64,000 nt of DNA from an uncultured Clostridia bacterium (GTDB lineage: Bacteria > Bacillota > Clostridia > Oscillospirales > Ruminococcaceae). The stretch covers positions 1-64,000 of the forward strand of contig CAMVNQ010000001.1 in assembly GCA_947168885.1 (NCBI GenBank), in the 5' to 3' direction. A model generated the notes under the pieces. The model made no database searches. It worked only from the letters and a program-made list of their open reading frames with translations, and was not told the origin of the DNA. The translations under genes were made by a program, and so were the position numbers. Of this stretch, positions 1 through 7,220 are shown one piece after another; the first letter of the stretch is position 1, and the number at the start of each line of letters is the position of its first letter.

Positions 1-50
1 CGGCACAATTATCTCATTTTCTCTTTTCAAAGCGGTTTTTAGAGGTGCCC
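1..50. mobile_element. 3' end of a MITE-like element (partial, cut by window edge)
   Basis: These 50 bases are identical to the last 50 bases (36473-36522) of the complete 157-bp element at 36366-36522, including the terminal inverted repeat half that ends in GAGGTGCCC. The rest lies outside the window. As at the other copy, a strong hairpin terminator follows within about 10 bases. Confidence 0.8.
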
Positions 51-60
51 TAAAATAATA

Positions 61-98
61 AAAAACAGCAGACCCGAAATAACGAGTCTGCTGTTTTT
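61..98. terminator. Bidirectional hairpin terminator (repeat family 1)
   Basis: AAAAACAGCAGAC (61-73) pairs with GTCTGCTGTTTTT (86-98). A T-run lies on either side, so it can stop the minus-strand nrdR-HIT transcript. The same stem sequence recurs at 2338-2365 and 25302-25338. Confidence 0.85.
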
Positions 99-318
99 AT
101 ATTTTGTGCTGAAATTATCTTGTTTGCCGCGAAGCAAATAAAGTCTTTTTGAAAGGGGTTTGGGGGAAACTTTTTGTCCACAAAAAGTTTCCCCCAATTC
201 TCTTCCAAAACGCGCCCACGGATCCAAGGCGGAGCCTTGGCGCGGGGGTTTGGGGGCGCGTAAGCCCCCGAGGGCTTGGGGAAAAGCCCCATCAGCGCGT
301 CGCAACGCGCATTACGGT
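99..318. repeat. Hairpin-rich noncoding repeat tract
   Basis: No gene is supported here. A 17-bp perfect stem with a 2-base loop (161-177 / 180-196, TGGGGGAAACTTTTTGT) is followed by G/C-rich inverted repeats (about 220-290) up to the HIT stop codon. Open frames crossing it on both strands are repeat artefacts. A diverged relative of the first hairpin lies at 2230-2268. Confidence 0.6.
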
Positions 319-657
319 TCAGCACATCTTCTCAGACAGCTTCACACCACCGAGGATGTGGAAATGAAGATGCTTGACGGTCTGACCGCCGTTCTCACCG
401 ATGTTTGTGATGATGCGATAGCCGTCTTTAAGACCCTGCTCGGCAGCGATCTTCTTTGCGACGAGCATAATATCACCGACGATTGGAGCGCTCTTTTCAT
501 CAAGAGCATCAACGCTGTCGAAATGCTCCTTCGGTATTATAAGGATATGCACTGGAGCCTGGGGGTTTATATCCTTGAACGCGAGAAGCTTGTCGTCCTC
601 ATATACCTTTGTAGACGGGATCTCACCCGCCGCTATTTTGCAGAATAAGCAATCCAT
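319..657 (-). CDS. HIT family nucleotide-binding hydrolase (HinT-like)
   Basis: This is a 112-residue histidine-triad protein. The defining HLHFHI motif is at residues 96-101, and the N-terminus carries Cys3 and Cys6 (CLFC), typical of the HinT branch. Members hydrolyse purine nucleotide phosphoramidates such as AMP-lysine in the cytoplasm; the exact substrate here is unknown. A strong AAGGAGG precedes the ATG. It starts 11 bases after nrdR ends, so the two are probably co-transcribed and stop at the terminator near 61-98. Length is normal for the family. The family call is secure; the physiological role is not. Confidence 0.93.
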   Translation of the reverse strand: MDCLFCKIAAGEIPSTKVYEDDKLLAFKDINPQAPVHILIIPKEHFDSVDALDEKSAPIVGDIMLVAKKIAAEQGLKDGYRIITNIGENGGQTVKHLHFHILGGVKLSEKMC

Positions 658-668
658 AATTATCCTCC

Positions 669-1109
669 TTATTCAAGCTCAGAGATCATGCTTATGAAAC
701 TCTGTGCATCGGTAAATTCTTTATATACGGACGCAAAGCGTATGTACGCAACAACGTCTGTGTTTTTGAGCTTTTCGAGAACCATGTCCCCGATTTGCGC
801 AGAGGAGACTTCCTTCTGAAGGTTGTTCTTGAGCTCGGCTTCGATTTCCTCAACCATAGTCTCTATTGTTTCAAAGCTTACGGGGCGCTTTATAGTAGCG
901 CGGCGGATACGCTCGGCGAGCTTCATCGAGTCGAACGGCTCGATGGAATGATCCTTCTTAACGACCATAAGCGGTATATTCTCGACTATCTCGTATGTAG
1001 TAAAGCGGCACTTGCAGGAAAGACATTCACGTCTTCTGCGTATCCTGCCGTCGGTCGGTCGGGAATCAATAACCTTGCTGTCTTCAAATCCACATTCAGG
1101 ACATCTCAT
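669..1109 (-). CDS. nrdR: Transcriptional repressor NrdR
   Basis: This 146-residue protein has the NrdR layout: an N-terminal zinc ribbon (CxxC at residues 3-6 and 29-32), a basic stretch, then an ATP-cone from about residue 46 to 136. NrdR represses ribonucleotide reductase operons in response to ATP/dATP. The ATG at 1109 is chosen over an upstream one because AAGGAG lies 7 bases before it and MRCPEC is the family N-terminus. A promoter lies at 1152-1180. It is followed closely by the HIT gene. No ribonucleotide reductase gene is in the window. Confidence 0.96.
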   Translation of the reverse strand: MRCPECGFEDSKVIDSRPTDGRIRRRRECLSCKCRFTTYEIVENIPLMVVKKDHSIEPFDSMKLAERIRRATIKRPVSFETIETMVEEIEAELKNNLQKEVSSAQIGDMVLEKLKNTDVVAYIRFASVYKEFTDAQSFISMISELE

Positions 1110-1151
1110 AAAATCGCTCCTTTTCCTATGGGGCACAAATCTCTTATTAAC

Positions 1152-1180
1152 ATTTTACCACAAAAAATTTACAAATGCAA
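1152..1180 (-). promoter_or_regulatory. Sigma-A promoter of nrdR
   Basis: On the minus strand TTGCAT (1175-1180) and TAAAAT (1152-1157) are separated by 17 bases and lie about 45 bases upstream of the nrdR start. Confidence 0.7.
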
Positions 1181-1214
1181 GAATATTTTACAAAATTGTT
1201 CATATATTTTGCTA

Positions 1215-1997
1215 TTAAGAAAATTCCTTTGAGATATTTTCGAGCAGTTTTACACTCTCTGTTAATTCAGACAACTCTTTGTATCCGTTATTGTACAATT
1301 CAAGGAGCATAGCGCCGTCAAAACCTTTCTTCCGAAGTTCGCTCACCAGCCCTCGGATGTTATAGGTCCCTTGACCTACGGGTATGCAGTCTGCGCCTTC
1401 CCGGTTGTCGCTGACATGAAGGTGGATTATATTCTCGCCGACTGCATCAACGATTTCGAGCGGGTCAAATCCTGCGCGTACAGCCTGCTTAATGTCGAGT
1501 ACGAACTTCGCGCCGCACTCGCGTTTAAGCATCTTAAGAAAATCTATGCTGCCGCTCTTGCAGTAATGCACGTTTTCCTGCGCGACGGTCACGCCGAACT
1601 TTGCGGCAATATCACAAAGCTTCATTAAGCGCTCGATATAGACCTCGTTCGTGCAGTGGGCGTCTTTTTTAGCCCCGTGAAGAACAAATATCTTAGCGCC
1701 GACAGACTGTGCGAATTCAAAATGCCGTGCGTATATATCCATTATAGTATTTACTCTGCGTTGATAATCGTAGAACAAAAAGGTTGTTTCAAGCACCGAA
1801 AGAAAAGGATGCACCGAAACAACGTTCATACCGTAGCCGGACAGGAACGACGCGATGTCCTGCCTTACAGTTCCGGACAGCTCAGAGGTGTCGTTTACGA
1901 ATATCTCTATGTTCTTCACGCCGAGCTCGCCGAGAGTTTTCACGGCCTTTTCCGTCTCCAGAGGGTATAATGTCGCGGTGGATATACCTGATGTCAT
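1215..1997 (-). CDS. Sugar phosphate isomerase/epimerase family (xylose isomerase-like TIM barrel)
   Basis: This 260-residue protein belongs to the AP endonuclease 2/xylose isomerase-like TIM-barrel family. It shows the expected pattern of strands ending in acidic or His residues that bind divalent metal (for example a QENVHY segment, VLDIKQA, HLHVSD and a late LLELY). Such proteins isomerise or epimerise sugars or cyclitols, but the substrate cannot be read from sequence. The ATG at 1997 has AAAGGAGA in front; the frame upstream of it runs into G/C-rich repeat sequence and is rejected. It ends 105 bases before nrdR, which has its own promoter. Confidence 0.82.
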   Translation of the reverse strand: MTSGISTATLYPLETEKAVKTLGELGVKNIEIFVNDTSELSGTVRQDIASFLSGYGMNVVSVHPFLSVLETTFLFYDYQRRVNTIMDIYARHFEFAQSVGAKIFVLHGAKKDAHCTNEVYIERLMKLCDIAAKFGVTVAQENVHYCKSGSIDFLKMLKRECGAKFVLDIKQAVRAGFDPLEIVDAVGENIIHLHVSDNREGADCIPVGQGTYNIRGLVSELRKKGFDGAMLLELYNNGYKELSELTESVKLLENISKEFS

Positions 1998-2337
1998 TGA
2001 AATGTCTCCTTTGCTGGATAATAGCAGTATGTGCGCAAAGCGCGTCTGCGGACGCGCGCTCGGGACGCCGTCCCGAACCCTGCCGGCCGCTCCGCGCCGG
2101 ACCAGGCCCGTAGCAGGAAGCAACGTAGTTGAACGTCAAAAGCGTACACGATGTACGCATTAATGCGTTCAACGAAAGGTATTCACCTTGGATCCGTTAT
2201 TGCACTTTTGGTCGCTTACGCTTGAGACTTGGGGGAACCCTTTTCGTGAACGAAAAGGCGTTCCCCCAGACCCCCTCCCAAAAGAACTTTGATCGCTTCG
2301 CGGTGCACGTTATAGCTTTCTGAGCCGGATACAAAAT
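1998..2337. repeat. Intergenic tract of G/C-rich hairpins
   Basis: No gene is seen. The tract holds several short inverted repeats (around 2035-2110) and a hairpin at 2230-2268 (TGGGGGAAC...GTTCCCCCA) related to the one at 161-196. The region separates two minus-strand transcription units. Confidence 0.55.
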
Positions 2338-2365
2338 CAGCAGACCCGAAAGAACGAGTCTGCTG
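2338..2365 (-). terminator. Terminator of secDF (repeat family 1)
   Basis: CAGCAGAC (2338-2345) pairs with GTCTGCTG (2358-2365); on the minus strand the stem is followed by ATTTTGT. The stem is shared with the terminators at 61-98 and 25302-25338. Confidence 0.7.
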
Positions 2366-2379
2366 TGTCGCTATTAAAC

Positions 2380-3312
2380 TTAAGCTTTTTTCTTGTCGGG
2401 GTGAGCGTTCTTCCATACTGTCCATGCAGGACCCGCGATGAATATTGACGAGTAGCAGCCTGCGAGCAGACCGATAAACATCGGGAATACGAAGCTTACT
2501 ATTGACTCAACGCCGCATACCATTGCAACTACACACATCGAGAGAACTGCGATAGCAGTCGTTATAGTCGTCTTTATCGAACGGGAAAGAGACTGATTGA
2601 TGCTTGTATTGACAAGTTCGTCTATTGTGAGCTTCTTGCCGTAAAGCTTGCGGTTCTCACGTACACGGTCGTAAAGTACGATAGTGTTGTTGATAGAGTA
2701 ACCGAGGATAGTAAGGATGACTGCCATGAAGTTCGCGTCGATGGACAATCTCATGAACACGAATGTAGCGAATACCATGAATACATCGTTTGCGAGAGCT
2801 ACGAGCGCGAAGGCTCCGGCAGACCAGCCGCCGATGTTCTTGAATCGGAGTGCGATATAGATTATGAGCAGTACAAACGAGAACATTACCGCAACAAAGC
2901 ACTTGAGGAAGAACGAGAAACCTGCACTCGGCTTAACGTCCTGGCTGTTTACAAGAGCAAGGTTGTTATCTGCGAATTCCGCCTGAAGGTCGTTGGTAAC
3001 GTTAGCCTGTACCTCTGCGGTAAGTCCCTCATCAGAAGCGAAGGAGACCTGTACGGTTTCAAGATCGGAGCCGAACGCCGAACCTGTCGTTACACCGACA
3101 GTACCAAGGTTCATAGACTCGACCTTTGTCTTTACCGCATTGACATCGATCGTGCCGGTATAGCTGTAAGTGAGCATCGTACCGCCCTTGAACTCGATAT
3201 CAACGGGAACTCCGATAATGAGTGCTGTTATTATCGTGATAACGGCTATCGCTATCGGAATAATAAAGAATATCTTTTTGTTTTTGAGGAAGTCAAATTT
3301 GTTATTAGCCAT
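2380..3312 (-). CDS. secF: Protein translocase subunit SecF
   Basis: This 310-residue RND-type membrane protein works with SecD in proton-driven late steps of Sec protein export. An N-terminal membrane segment (about residues 14-34) leads to the conserved FKGGTML motif, then a short extracytoplasmic domain and five clustered membrane segments. The conserved LTILGYSINNTIVLYDRVREN block lies in the second half. It overlaps the end of secD by 8 bases, so the two are translationally coupled. Length is standard for bacteria with separate SecD and SecF. Confidence 0.96.
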   Translation of the reverse strand: MANNKFDFLKNKKIFFIIPIAIAVITIITALIIGVPVDIEFKGGTMLTYSYTGTIDVNAVKTKVESMNLGTVGVTTGSAFGSDLETVQVSFASDEGLTAEVQANVTNDLQAEFADNNLALVNSQDVKPSAGFSFFLKCFVAVMFSFVLLIIYIALRFKNIGGWSAGAFALVALANDVFMVFATFVFMRLSIDANFMAVILTILGYSINNTIVLYDRVRENRKLYGKKLTIDELVNTSINQSLSRSIKTTITTAIAVLSMCVVAMVCGVESIVSFVFPMFIGLLAGCYSSIFIAGPAWTVWKNAHPDKKKA

Positions 3313-4723
3313 TTTTCTGAACCTCCCTCTTTTTGCCGCCGTAGAACGCGGGATTTCTGAATGCCTTGAATCTCGATATCGACATTGTCATGAGTCTTGT
3401 GGTGAGGATACCGAAGAGGAAGTTGAGCACAACGCCGACTGCAAGCGTATAACCGAATGCGTAGATCGAACCTGCTGTCGAAACGCCGAACCATGTGAAG
3501 ATAGGCGTGAGGATTATCGAAGCCCAGCTGTCGGGAGTTCCGAACGCGCCCATTAAGATGATCGCGATTATGAGCATCGTGATGTTTCCGTCGAAAATAG
3601 CGGAGAACGCACGCTTGAATCCGATATAGAGCGAGCCGTCTATGGTCTTGCCGGCTGCGAGCTCTTCCTTGATACGCTCGTTTGTGATAACGTTCGCGTC
3701 AACGCCCATACCTACCGCAAGTATGATACCCGCAATACCCGGTATAGTCAGCGTGAAGCTGTCGTTGAAGGCGAAGAAGCCTGTTATCGCGGCGAATGTG
3801 CCAGCGACCTGACCTGCGAGGGAAATGACCGCCATAACGCCGGGGAGACGATACATCGCTATTATGATCACAGCGATGAGCGCGAATGCGATAACACCGG
3901 CAATAGCCATAGCGTCACGTGCGCCTGTACCGAGTGTAGGCGAGATAGTGGAGAAGCTGTCAGTTACGAGCTTGAACGGGAGAGCACCGCCGTTTATCTT
4001 GTCCGCAAGGGATTTTGCTTCATCGGCATCTTTAAAGCTTCCCGAGATCTGTGCATGACCGTCTGCTATGACCGACTGAACTGTCGGAGCGGATATTTCA
4101 AGGTCGTCCATCCAGATAGAGATACGCTTGCCGTTGTCCTTTGCTTCTGCCGTAGCTTCTCTGAATGCGTCTGTGCCGCTCGGGTTGAGCTCAAGGGAGA
4201 CGATCCACTGGTGCTCCTGCTGGTCATAACCGGCTGCTGCTCTTGCAACATCGGTGCCCGTGAGCACAAGCGGGAGGTCTTCGTAAGTCTGACCTTCGGC
4301 AAGGTCGCCGCTGAAGCCTTTTCTGAATGTGAGGAGAGCTGTTTCGCCGAGCTCTTTAACTGCCTGCTCGGGATCGAAGCTGTCATCACCTGACTGCCAC
4401 GGGAAGCGGCAGATTATTCTCTTGCTGTTCTGGTCAACGTAAATCTCATAGTCTGTGATGTTTTTCGCGACCATACGCGTTTCTATCATAGAACGCGCGC
4501 CGTCAAGCTCATCGCTCGATACATCAGCAGCTTCTGCGGCGGGGGTAAAGGTGACGTCAACGCCTCCGCGTATATCTATACCCCAGCGGATATCCTTAAC
4601 GCCCCTGACGTGGACGGTCTCAATATCGCCGTAGAACGTGCTGAAGCCTGCTATCGCAAAATATGTGAATACTGCGATGAGTATGAACACGATAAAAAAC
4701 ACCGGTTTTTTAACTTGTTTCAA
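3305..4723 (-). CDS. secD: Protein translocase subunit SecD
   Basis: This 472-residue partner of SecF has an N-terminal membrane anchor and the signature GIDIRGGVDV just after it. A reduced extracytoplasmic domain follows (about residues 50-260), then membrane segments with the conserved GMGVDANVITNERIKEE block. The extracytoplasmic part is shorter than in proteobacteria, as usual for Firmicutes. The gene is first in a secD-secF operon driven from 4801-4829, with a hairpin in its leader. Confidence 0.96.
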   Translation of the reverse strand: MKQVKKPVFFIVFILIAVFTYFAIAGFSTFYGDIETVHVRGVKDIRWGIDIRGGVDVTFTPAAEAADVSSDELDGARSMIETRMVAKNITDYEIYVDQNSKRIICRFPWQSGDDSFDPEQAVKELGETALLTFRKGFSGDLAEGQTYEDLPLVLTGTDVARAAAGYDQQEHQWIVSLELNPSGTDAFREATAEAKDNGKRISIWMDDLEISAPTVQSVIADGHAQISGSFKDADEAKSLADKINGGALPFKLVTDSFSTISPTLGTGARDAMAIAGVIAFALIAVIIIAMYRLPGVMAVISLAGQVAGTFAAITGFFAFNDSFTLTIPGIAGIILAVGMGVDANVITNERIKEELAAGKTIDGSLYIGFKRAFSAIFDGNITMLIIAIILMGAFGTPDSWASIILTPIFTWFGVSTAGSIYAFGYTLAVGVVLNFLFGILTTRLMTMSISRFKAFRNPAFYGGKKREVQKNG

Positions 4724-4754
4724 TTTAGTTTTTCACTCCGTTTCTTTTTGGGAA

Positions 4755-4789
4755 TGCATTTATACAGCGTTACCGCTCTTATAAATGCA
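4755..4789 (-). promoter_or_regulatory. Hairpin in the secD leader
   Basis: GCATTTATA (about 4755-4763) and TATAAATGC (about 4781-4789) form a perfect 9-bp inverted repeat between promoter and start codon. It could affect message stability or translation; nothing more can be said. Confidence 0.4.
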
Positions 4790-4792
4790 GAT

Positions 4793-4829
4793 ACTATAAT
4801 ATTATAGTGCATTATAATAAATAAGTCAA
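4793..4829 (-). promoter_or_regulatory. secDF promoter with palindrome over the -10 box
   Basis: On the minus strand TTGACT (4824-4829) and TATAAT (4801-4806) are 17 bases apart. The perfect 16-base palindrome ACTATAATATTATAGT (4793-4808) covers the -10 box and the likely start site, as an operator would. Confidence 0.75.
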
Positions 4830-4930
4830 GCATTTTATTACAATAATTCTGTTATTTGTAAAATAAATCGTCAAAATGCACATTTCAGAGGTAATATACC
4901 GTTTTTATTACGACAAACAGATAATAAACA

Positions 4931-4967
4931 GCGCCATATACCCCATTGTGTGCGGGGCATATGGCGC
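4931..4967 (-). terminator. Terminator of purB
   Basis: GCGCCATATACCCC (4931-4944) pairs with GGGGCATATGGCGC (4954-4967). On the minus strand a moderately T-rich stretch follows. Confidence 0.65.
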
Positions 4968-4990
4968 CGGAAATGTCTGTGGTCGTTCTG

Positions 4991-6427
4991 TTATACCGAA
5001 AGCTCGGCTTTCTCGCCGAGAACGTCTTTGTTCGCGTCAAGAACGGGCTTCACGCATTCCGCGAGGAATTCTGTTACCTGTTCCGGAGCGCGTCCGGTGA
5101 AGTGTTCGGGTGTAAGCGTCGAAAGTATCTCTTCCTTGGTTATCTTGAAGATCGGATCGGCGGCTATGCGGTCAACGAGGTCATTGTCTCCGCCCTCCTC
5201 CTTGACTACCTTTGCGGCAGCCATGCTGTGCTGTCTTATCGCTTCGTGGAGCTGCTGACGGTCTCCGCCCTTCTTGACAGCCTGCATCATTATGTTCTCT
5301 GTCGCCATGAACGGGAGCTCCTTCATAACGCGCTGTCTTACGACCTTGTCATAAACGACGAGACCGCTCGTCACGTTGAGCATTATGTTGAGGATAGCGT
5401 CCGCAGCGAGGAAGGCTTCCGCAACGGCGATACGCTTGTTGGCGCTGTCGTCGAGGGTGCGCTCGAACCACTGGGTACCTGCGGTGAACGCGGGGTTGAG
5501 AACGTCTATCATAAGGTAGCGGGAGAGAGCCGTGATACGCTCCGAGCGCATGGGATTGCGCTTATATGCCATTGCCGAAGAGCCTATCTGGTTTTTCTCG
5601 AAGGGCTCTTCGATCTCTTTGAAGTTCTGGAGAAGTCTTATGTCGTAGCTGAACTTTGAGCAGCTCTCGGCAAGCCCCGCGAGGGCGGAGACTACCTGAT
5701 AATCGAGCTTGCGGGGATAGGTCTGACCGCTTACTGCGAAGCAGCTGTCAAATCCCATTTCCTCGGCGATCATCTGTTCGAGCTTCTTGATCTTTTCGCC
5801 GTCGCCGTCGAACAGCTCAACGAAGCTTGCCTGTGTACCTGTCGTGCCCTTCTGACCGAGGAGTTTCAGGTTCTTCATGCGGTACTCGATCTCTTCGAGA
5901 TCCATGAGCAGTTCCTGTGTCCAGAGGGTCGCTCTCTTGCCGACAGTCGTGAGCTGCGCCGGCTGGAGATGAGTGTATGCGAGGCAGGGCATATCCTTGT
6001 ACTTGTTCGCGAAATCCGCGAGGTTAGCTATGACGTTCACGAGTTTTCTGTGAACGATAGCAAGCGCGTCACGCATAACGATGACATCGGTGTTGTCGCC
6101 GACGTAGCACGATGTCGCGCCGAGATGGATTATACCCTTTGCCTTCGGGCAGACGAGACCGTATGCGTAAACATGGGACATTACGTCATGTCTGACCTTC
6201 TTTTCTTGTGCTTCGGCAGCAGCAAAATCTATGTTGTCGATATTGGCCTCGAGTTCAGCTACCTGTTCCTCGGTTATGTCAAGCCCGAGCTTCATTTCCG
6301 CCCGTGCGAGAGCAGTCCACAGTCTGCGGAACGTCGAGAATTTCTTCTGAGCGGAAAAAACGTACTGCATCTCCTCGCTTGCGTAGCGGGTACAGAACGG
6401 GCTTTCGTAGGTTTCGTACTTTGTCAT
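4991..6427 (-). CDS. purB: Adenylosuccinate lyase
   Basis: This 478-residue fumarase/aspartase-superfamily enzyme removes fumarate from adenylosuccinate and from SAICAR in purine synthesis. The family signature SSAMAYKRNPMRSE on the flexible catalytic loop is present at about residues 286-299, and a TH-containing catalytic segment (TGTQAS region) lies upstream. Length matches the long PurB form. GGAGG precedes the ATG and a promoter lies at 6474-6502, so it is a single-gene unit. No purine riboswitch is seen in the leader. Confidence 0.96.
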   Translation of the reverse strand: MTKYETYESPFCTRYASEEMQYVFSAQKKFSTFRRLWTALARAEMKLGLDITEEQVAELEANIDNIDFAAAEAQEKKVRHDVMSHVYAYGLVCPKAKGIIHLGATSCYVGDNTDVIVMRDALAIVHRKLVNVIANLADFANKYKDMPCLAYTHLQPAQLTTVGKRATLWTQELLMDLEEIEYRMKNLKLLGQKGTTGTQASFVELFDGDGEKIKKLEQMIAEEMGFDSCFAVSGQTYPRKLDYQVVSALAGLAESCSKFSYDIRLLQNFKEIEEPFEKNQIGSSAMAYKRNPMRSERITALSRYLMIDVLNPAFTAGTQWFERTLDDSANKRIAVAEAFLAADAILNIMLNVTSGLVVYDKVVRQRVMKELPFMATENIMMQAVKKGGDRQQLHEAIRQHSMAAAKVVKEEGGDNDLVDRIAADPIFKITKEEILSTLTPEHFTGRAPEQVTEFLAECVKPVLDANKDVLGEKAELSV

Positions 6428-6473
6428 TTTTATGTTCCTCCGTTGTGTGCGGTTTTGATTTCCGATACTGTAT

Positions 6474-6502
6474 ATTCTACCATAAAATCCGACGTTTTAC
6501 AA
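6474..6502 (-). promoter_or_regulatory. purB promoter
   Basis: On the minus strand TTGTAA (6497-6502) and TAGAAT (6474-6479) are separated by 17 bases. Confidence 0.65.
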
Positions 6503-6550
6503 CCATATTATAAAAAAAATGCTTTTTTTCTGAAATTTGCAAAAAAACAC

Positions 6551-6579
6551 TTGACAAATCCGTTACTATGTGTTAAAAT
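6551..6579 (+). promoter_or_regulatory. tRNA-Gln promoter
   Basis: TTGACA (6551-6556) and TAAAAT (6574-6579) are separated by 17 bases, 31 bases before the tRNA. Confidence 0.8.
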
Positions 6580-6609
6580 TGAAAAGCTGATATGACAGCA
6601 GTATTATAT

Positions 6610-6685
6610 TGCGGTGTAGCCAAGCGGTAAGGCACCTGACTCTGACTCAGGCATTTCCGGGGTTCAAATCCCTGCACCGCAACCA
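6610..6685 (+). tRNA. tRNA-Gln (anticodon CTG)
   Basis: A complete cloverleaf is present: acceptor TGCGGTG/CACCGCA, anticodon stem CCTGA/TCAGG around loop CTCTGAC (anticodon CTG), T-arm with GTTCAAAT, discriminator A and encoded CCA (6683-6685). The U1-A72 pair is typical of tRNA-Gln. A terminator repeat module is joined directly to the CCA. Confidence 0.95.
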
Positions 6686-6756
6686 GCCGCGTGCGCGCGG
6701 CGGCGAATCCGTCTCGGACTTTGTTCGGGACGGATTTTTTCTGTCTCGCAGCCGCA
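6686..6756 (+). repeat. tRNA-linked terminator module, copy A
   Basis: Directly after CCA comes a GCCGCG...CGCGGC hairpin, then a terminator (AATCCGTC... / ...GGACGGAT plus T6, 6706-6740), then the conserved tail CTGTCTCGCAGCCG. The homology to the module after tRNA-Ala (62750 onward) continues to about 6830. Confidence 0.8.
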
Positions 6757-6876
6757 AGTCGCTTCTATTTACAGCAGTTCACGCTATGGAATTTGTACAG
6801 GCTCCGTAAAGAGAACGCGAAGCGAATCGCCGCGGCGCGTCCGCCGTCCAAATTTACCACAATTTGTTGTTAAATT

Positions 6877-6904
6877 TTGTAAATGCTCCGCCGAGTAGTA
6901 TAAT
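6877..6904 (+). promoter_or_regulatory. Promoter of the XRE-comEC unit
   Basis: TTGTAA (6877-6882) and TATAAT (6899-6904) are separated by 16 bases, about 30 bases before the GTG start. Confidence 0.65.
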
Positions 6905-6933
6905 ATAAATATACCATTTTCGGAGCTGATAAC

Positions 6934-7173
6934 GTGGTTTATACAGACAATGCAATCTGCAACAGGATCCGTGACCTTAGAGAAGATAATGATGTCCGGC
7001 AGAAGGATATTGCCGGGCACCTTAACTGTTCACAGCAGGCATACAGTAATTACGAACTCGGATTAAGAGATATTCCGCCGGATATTCTTATAAAGCTTGC
7101 GGAATTTTACAAAACGAATGTTGATTACATTCTCGGTCTGACAAAGAACAAGACATACTACAAAGAACTTTGA
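6934..7173 (+). CDS. XRE-family helix-turn-helix regulator
   Basis: This 79-residue protein consists of a single Cro/C1-type HTH domain. The helices are IRDLREDNDVRQKDIAGHL and SQQAYSNYELGLRDIP, followed by the common LAEFYKTNVDYILGLT ending. It starts with GTG at 6934, preceded by GGAG 8-9 bases upstream. It is a DNA-binding protein of unknown target. It lies 47 bases upstream of comEC and may be co-transcribed with it. No phage genes are nearby. Confidence 0.88.
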   Translation: MVYTDNAICNRIRDLREDNDVRQKDIAGHLNCSQQAYSNYELGLRDIPPDILIKLAEFYKTNVDYILGLTKNKTYYKEL

Positions 7174-7220
7174 TACCGCAGAAATGCGGTATATTTCGGA
7201 ATATGAAAGGAGCCTGTCCT

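Noticed and set aside
39-325. Overlapping open frames on both strands at the window start
   Set aside because: They run through hairpin repeats; the translated peptides are repeat artefacts without initiation signals.
4755-4789. Riboswitch in the secD leader
   Set aside because: A single 9-bp hairpin without conserved aptamer sequence is not enough.
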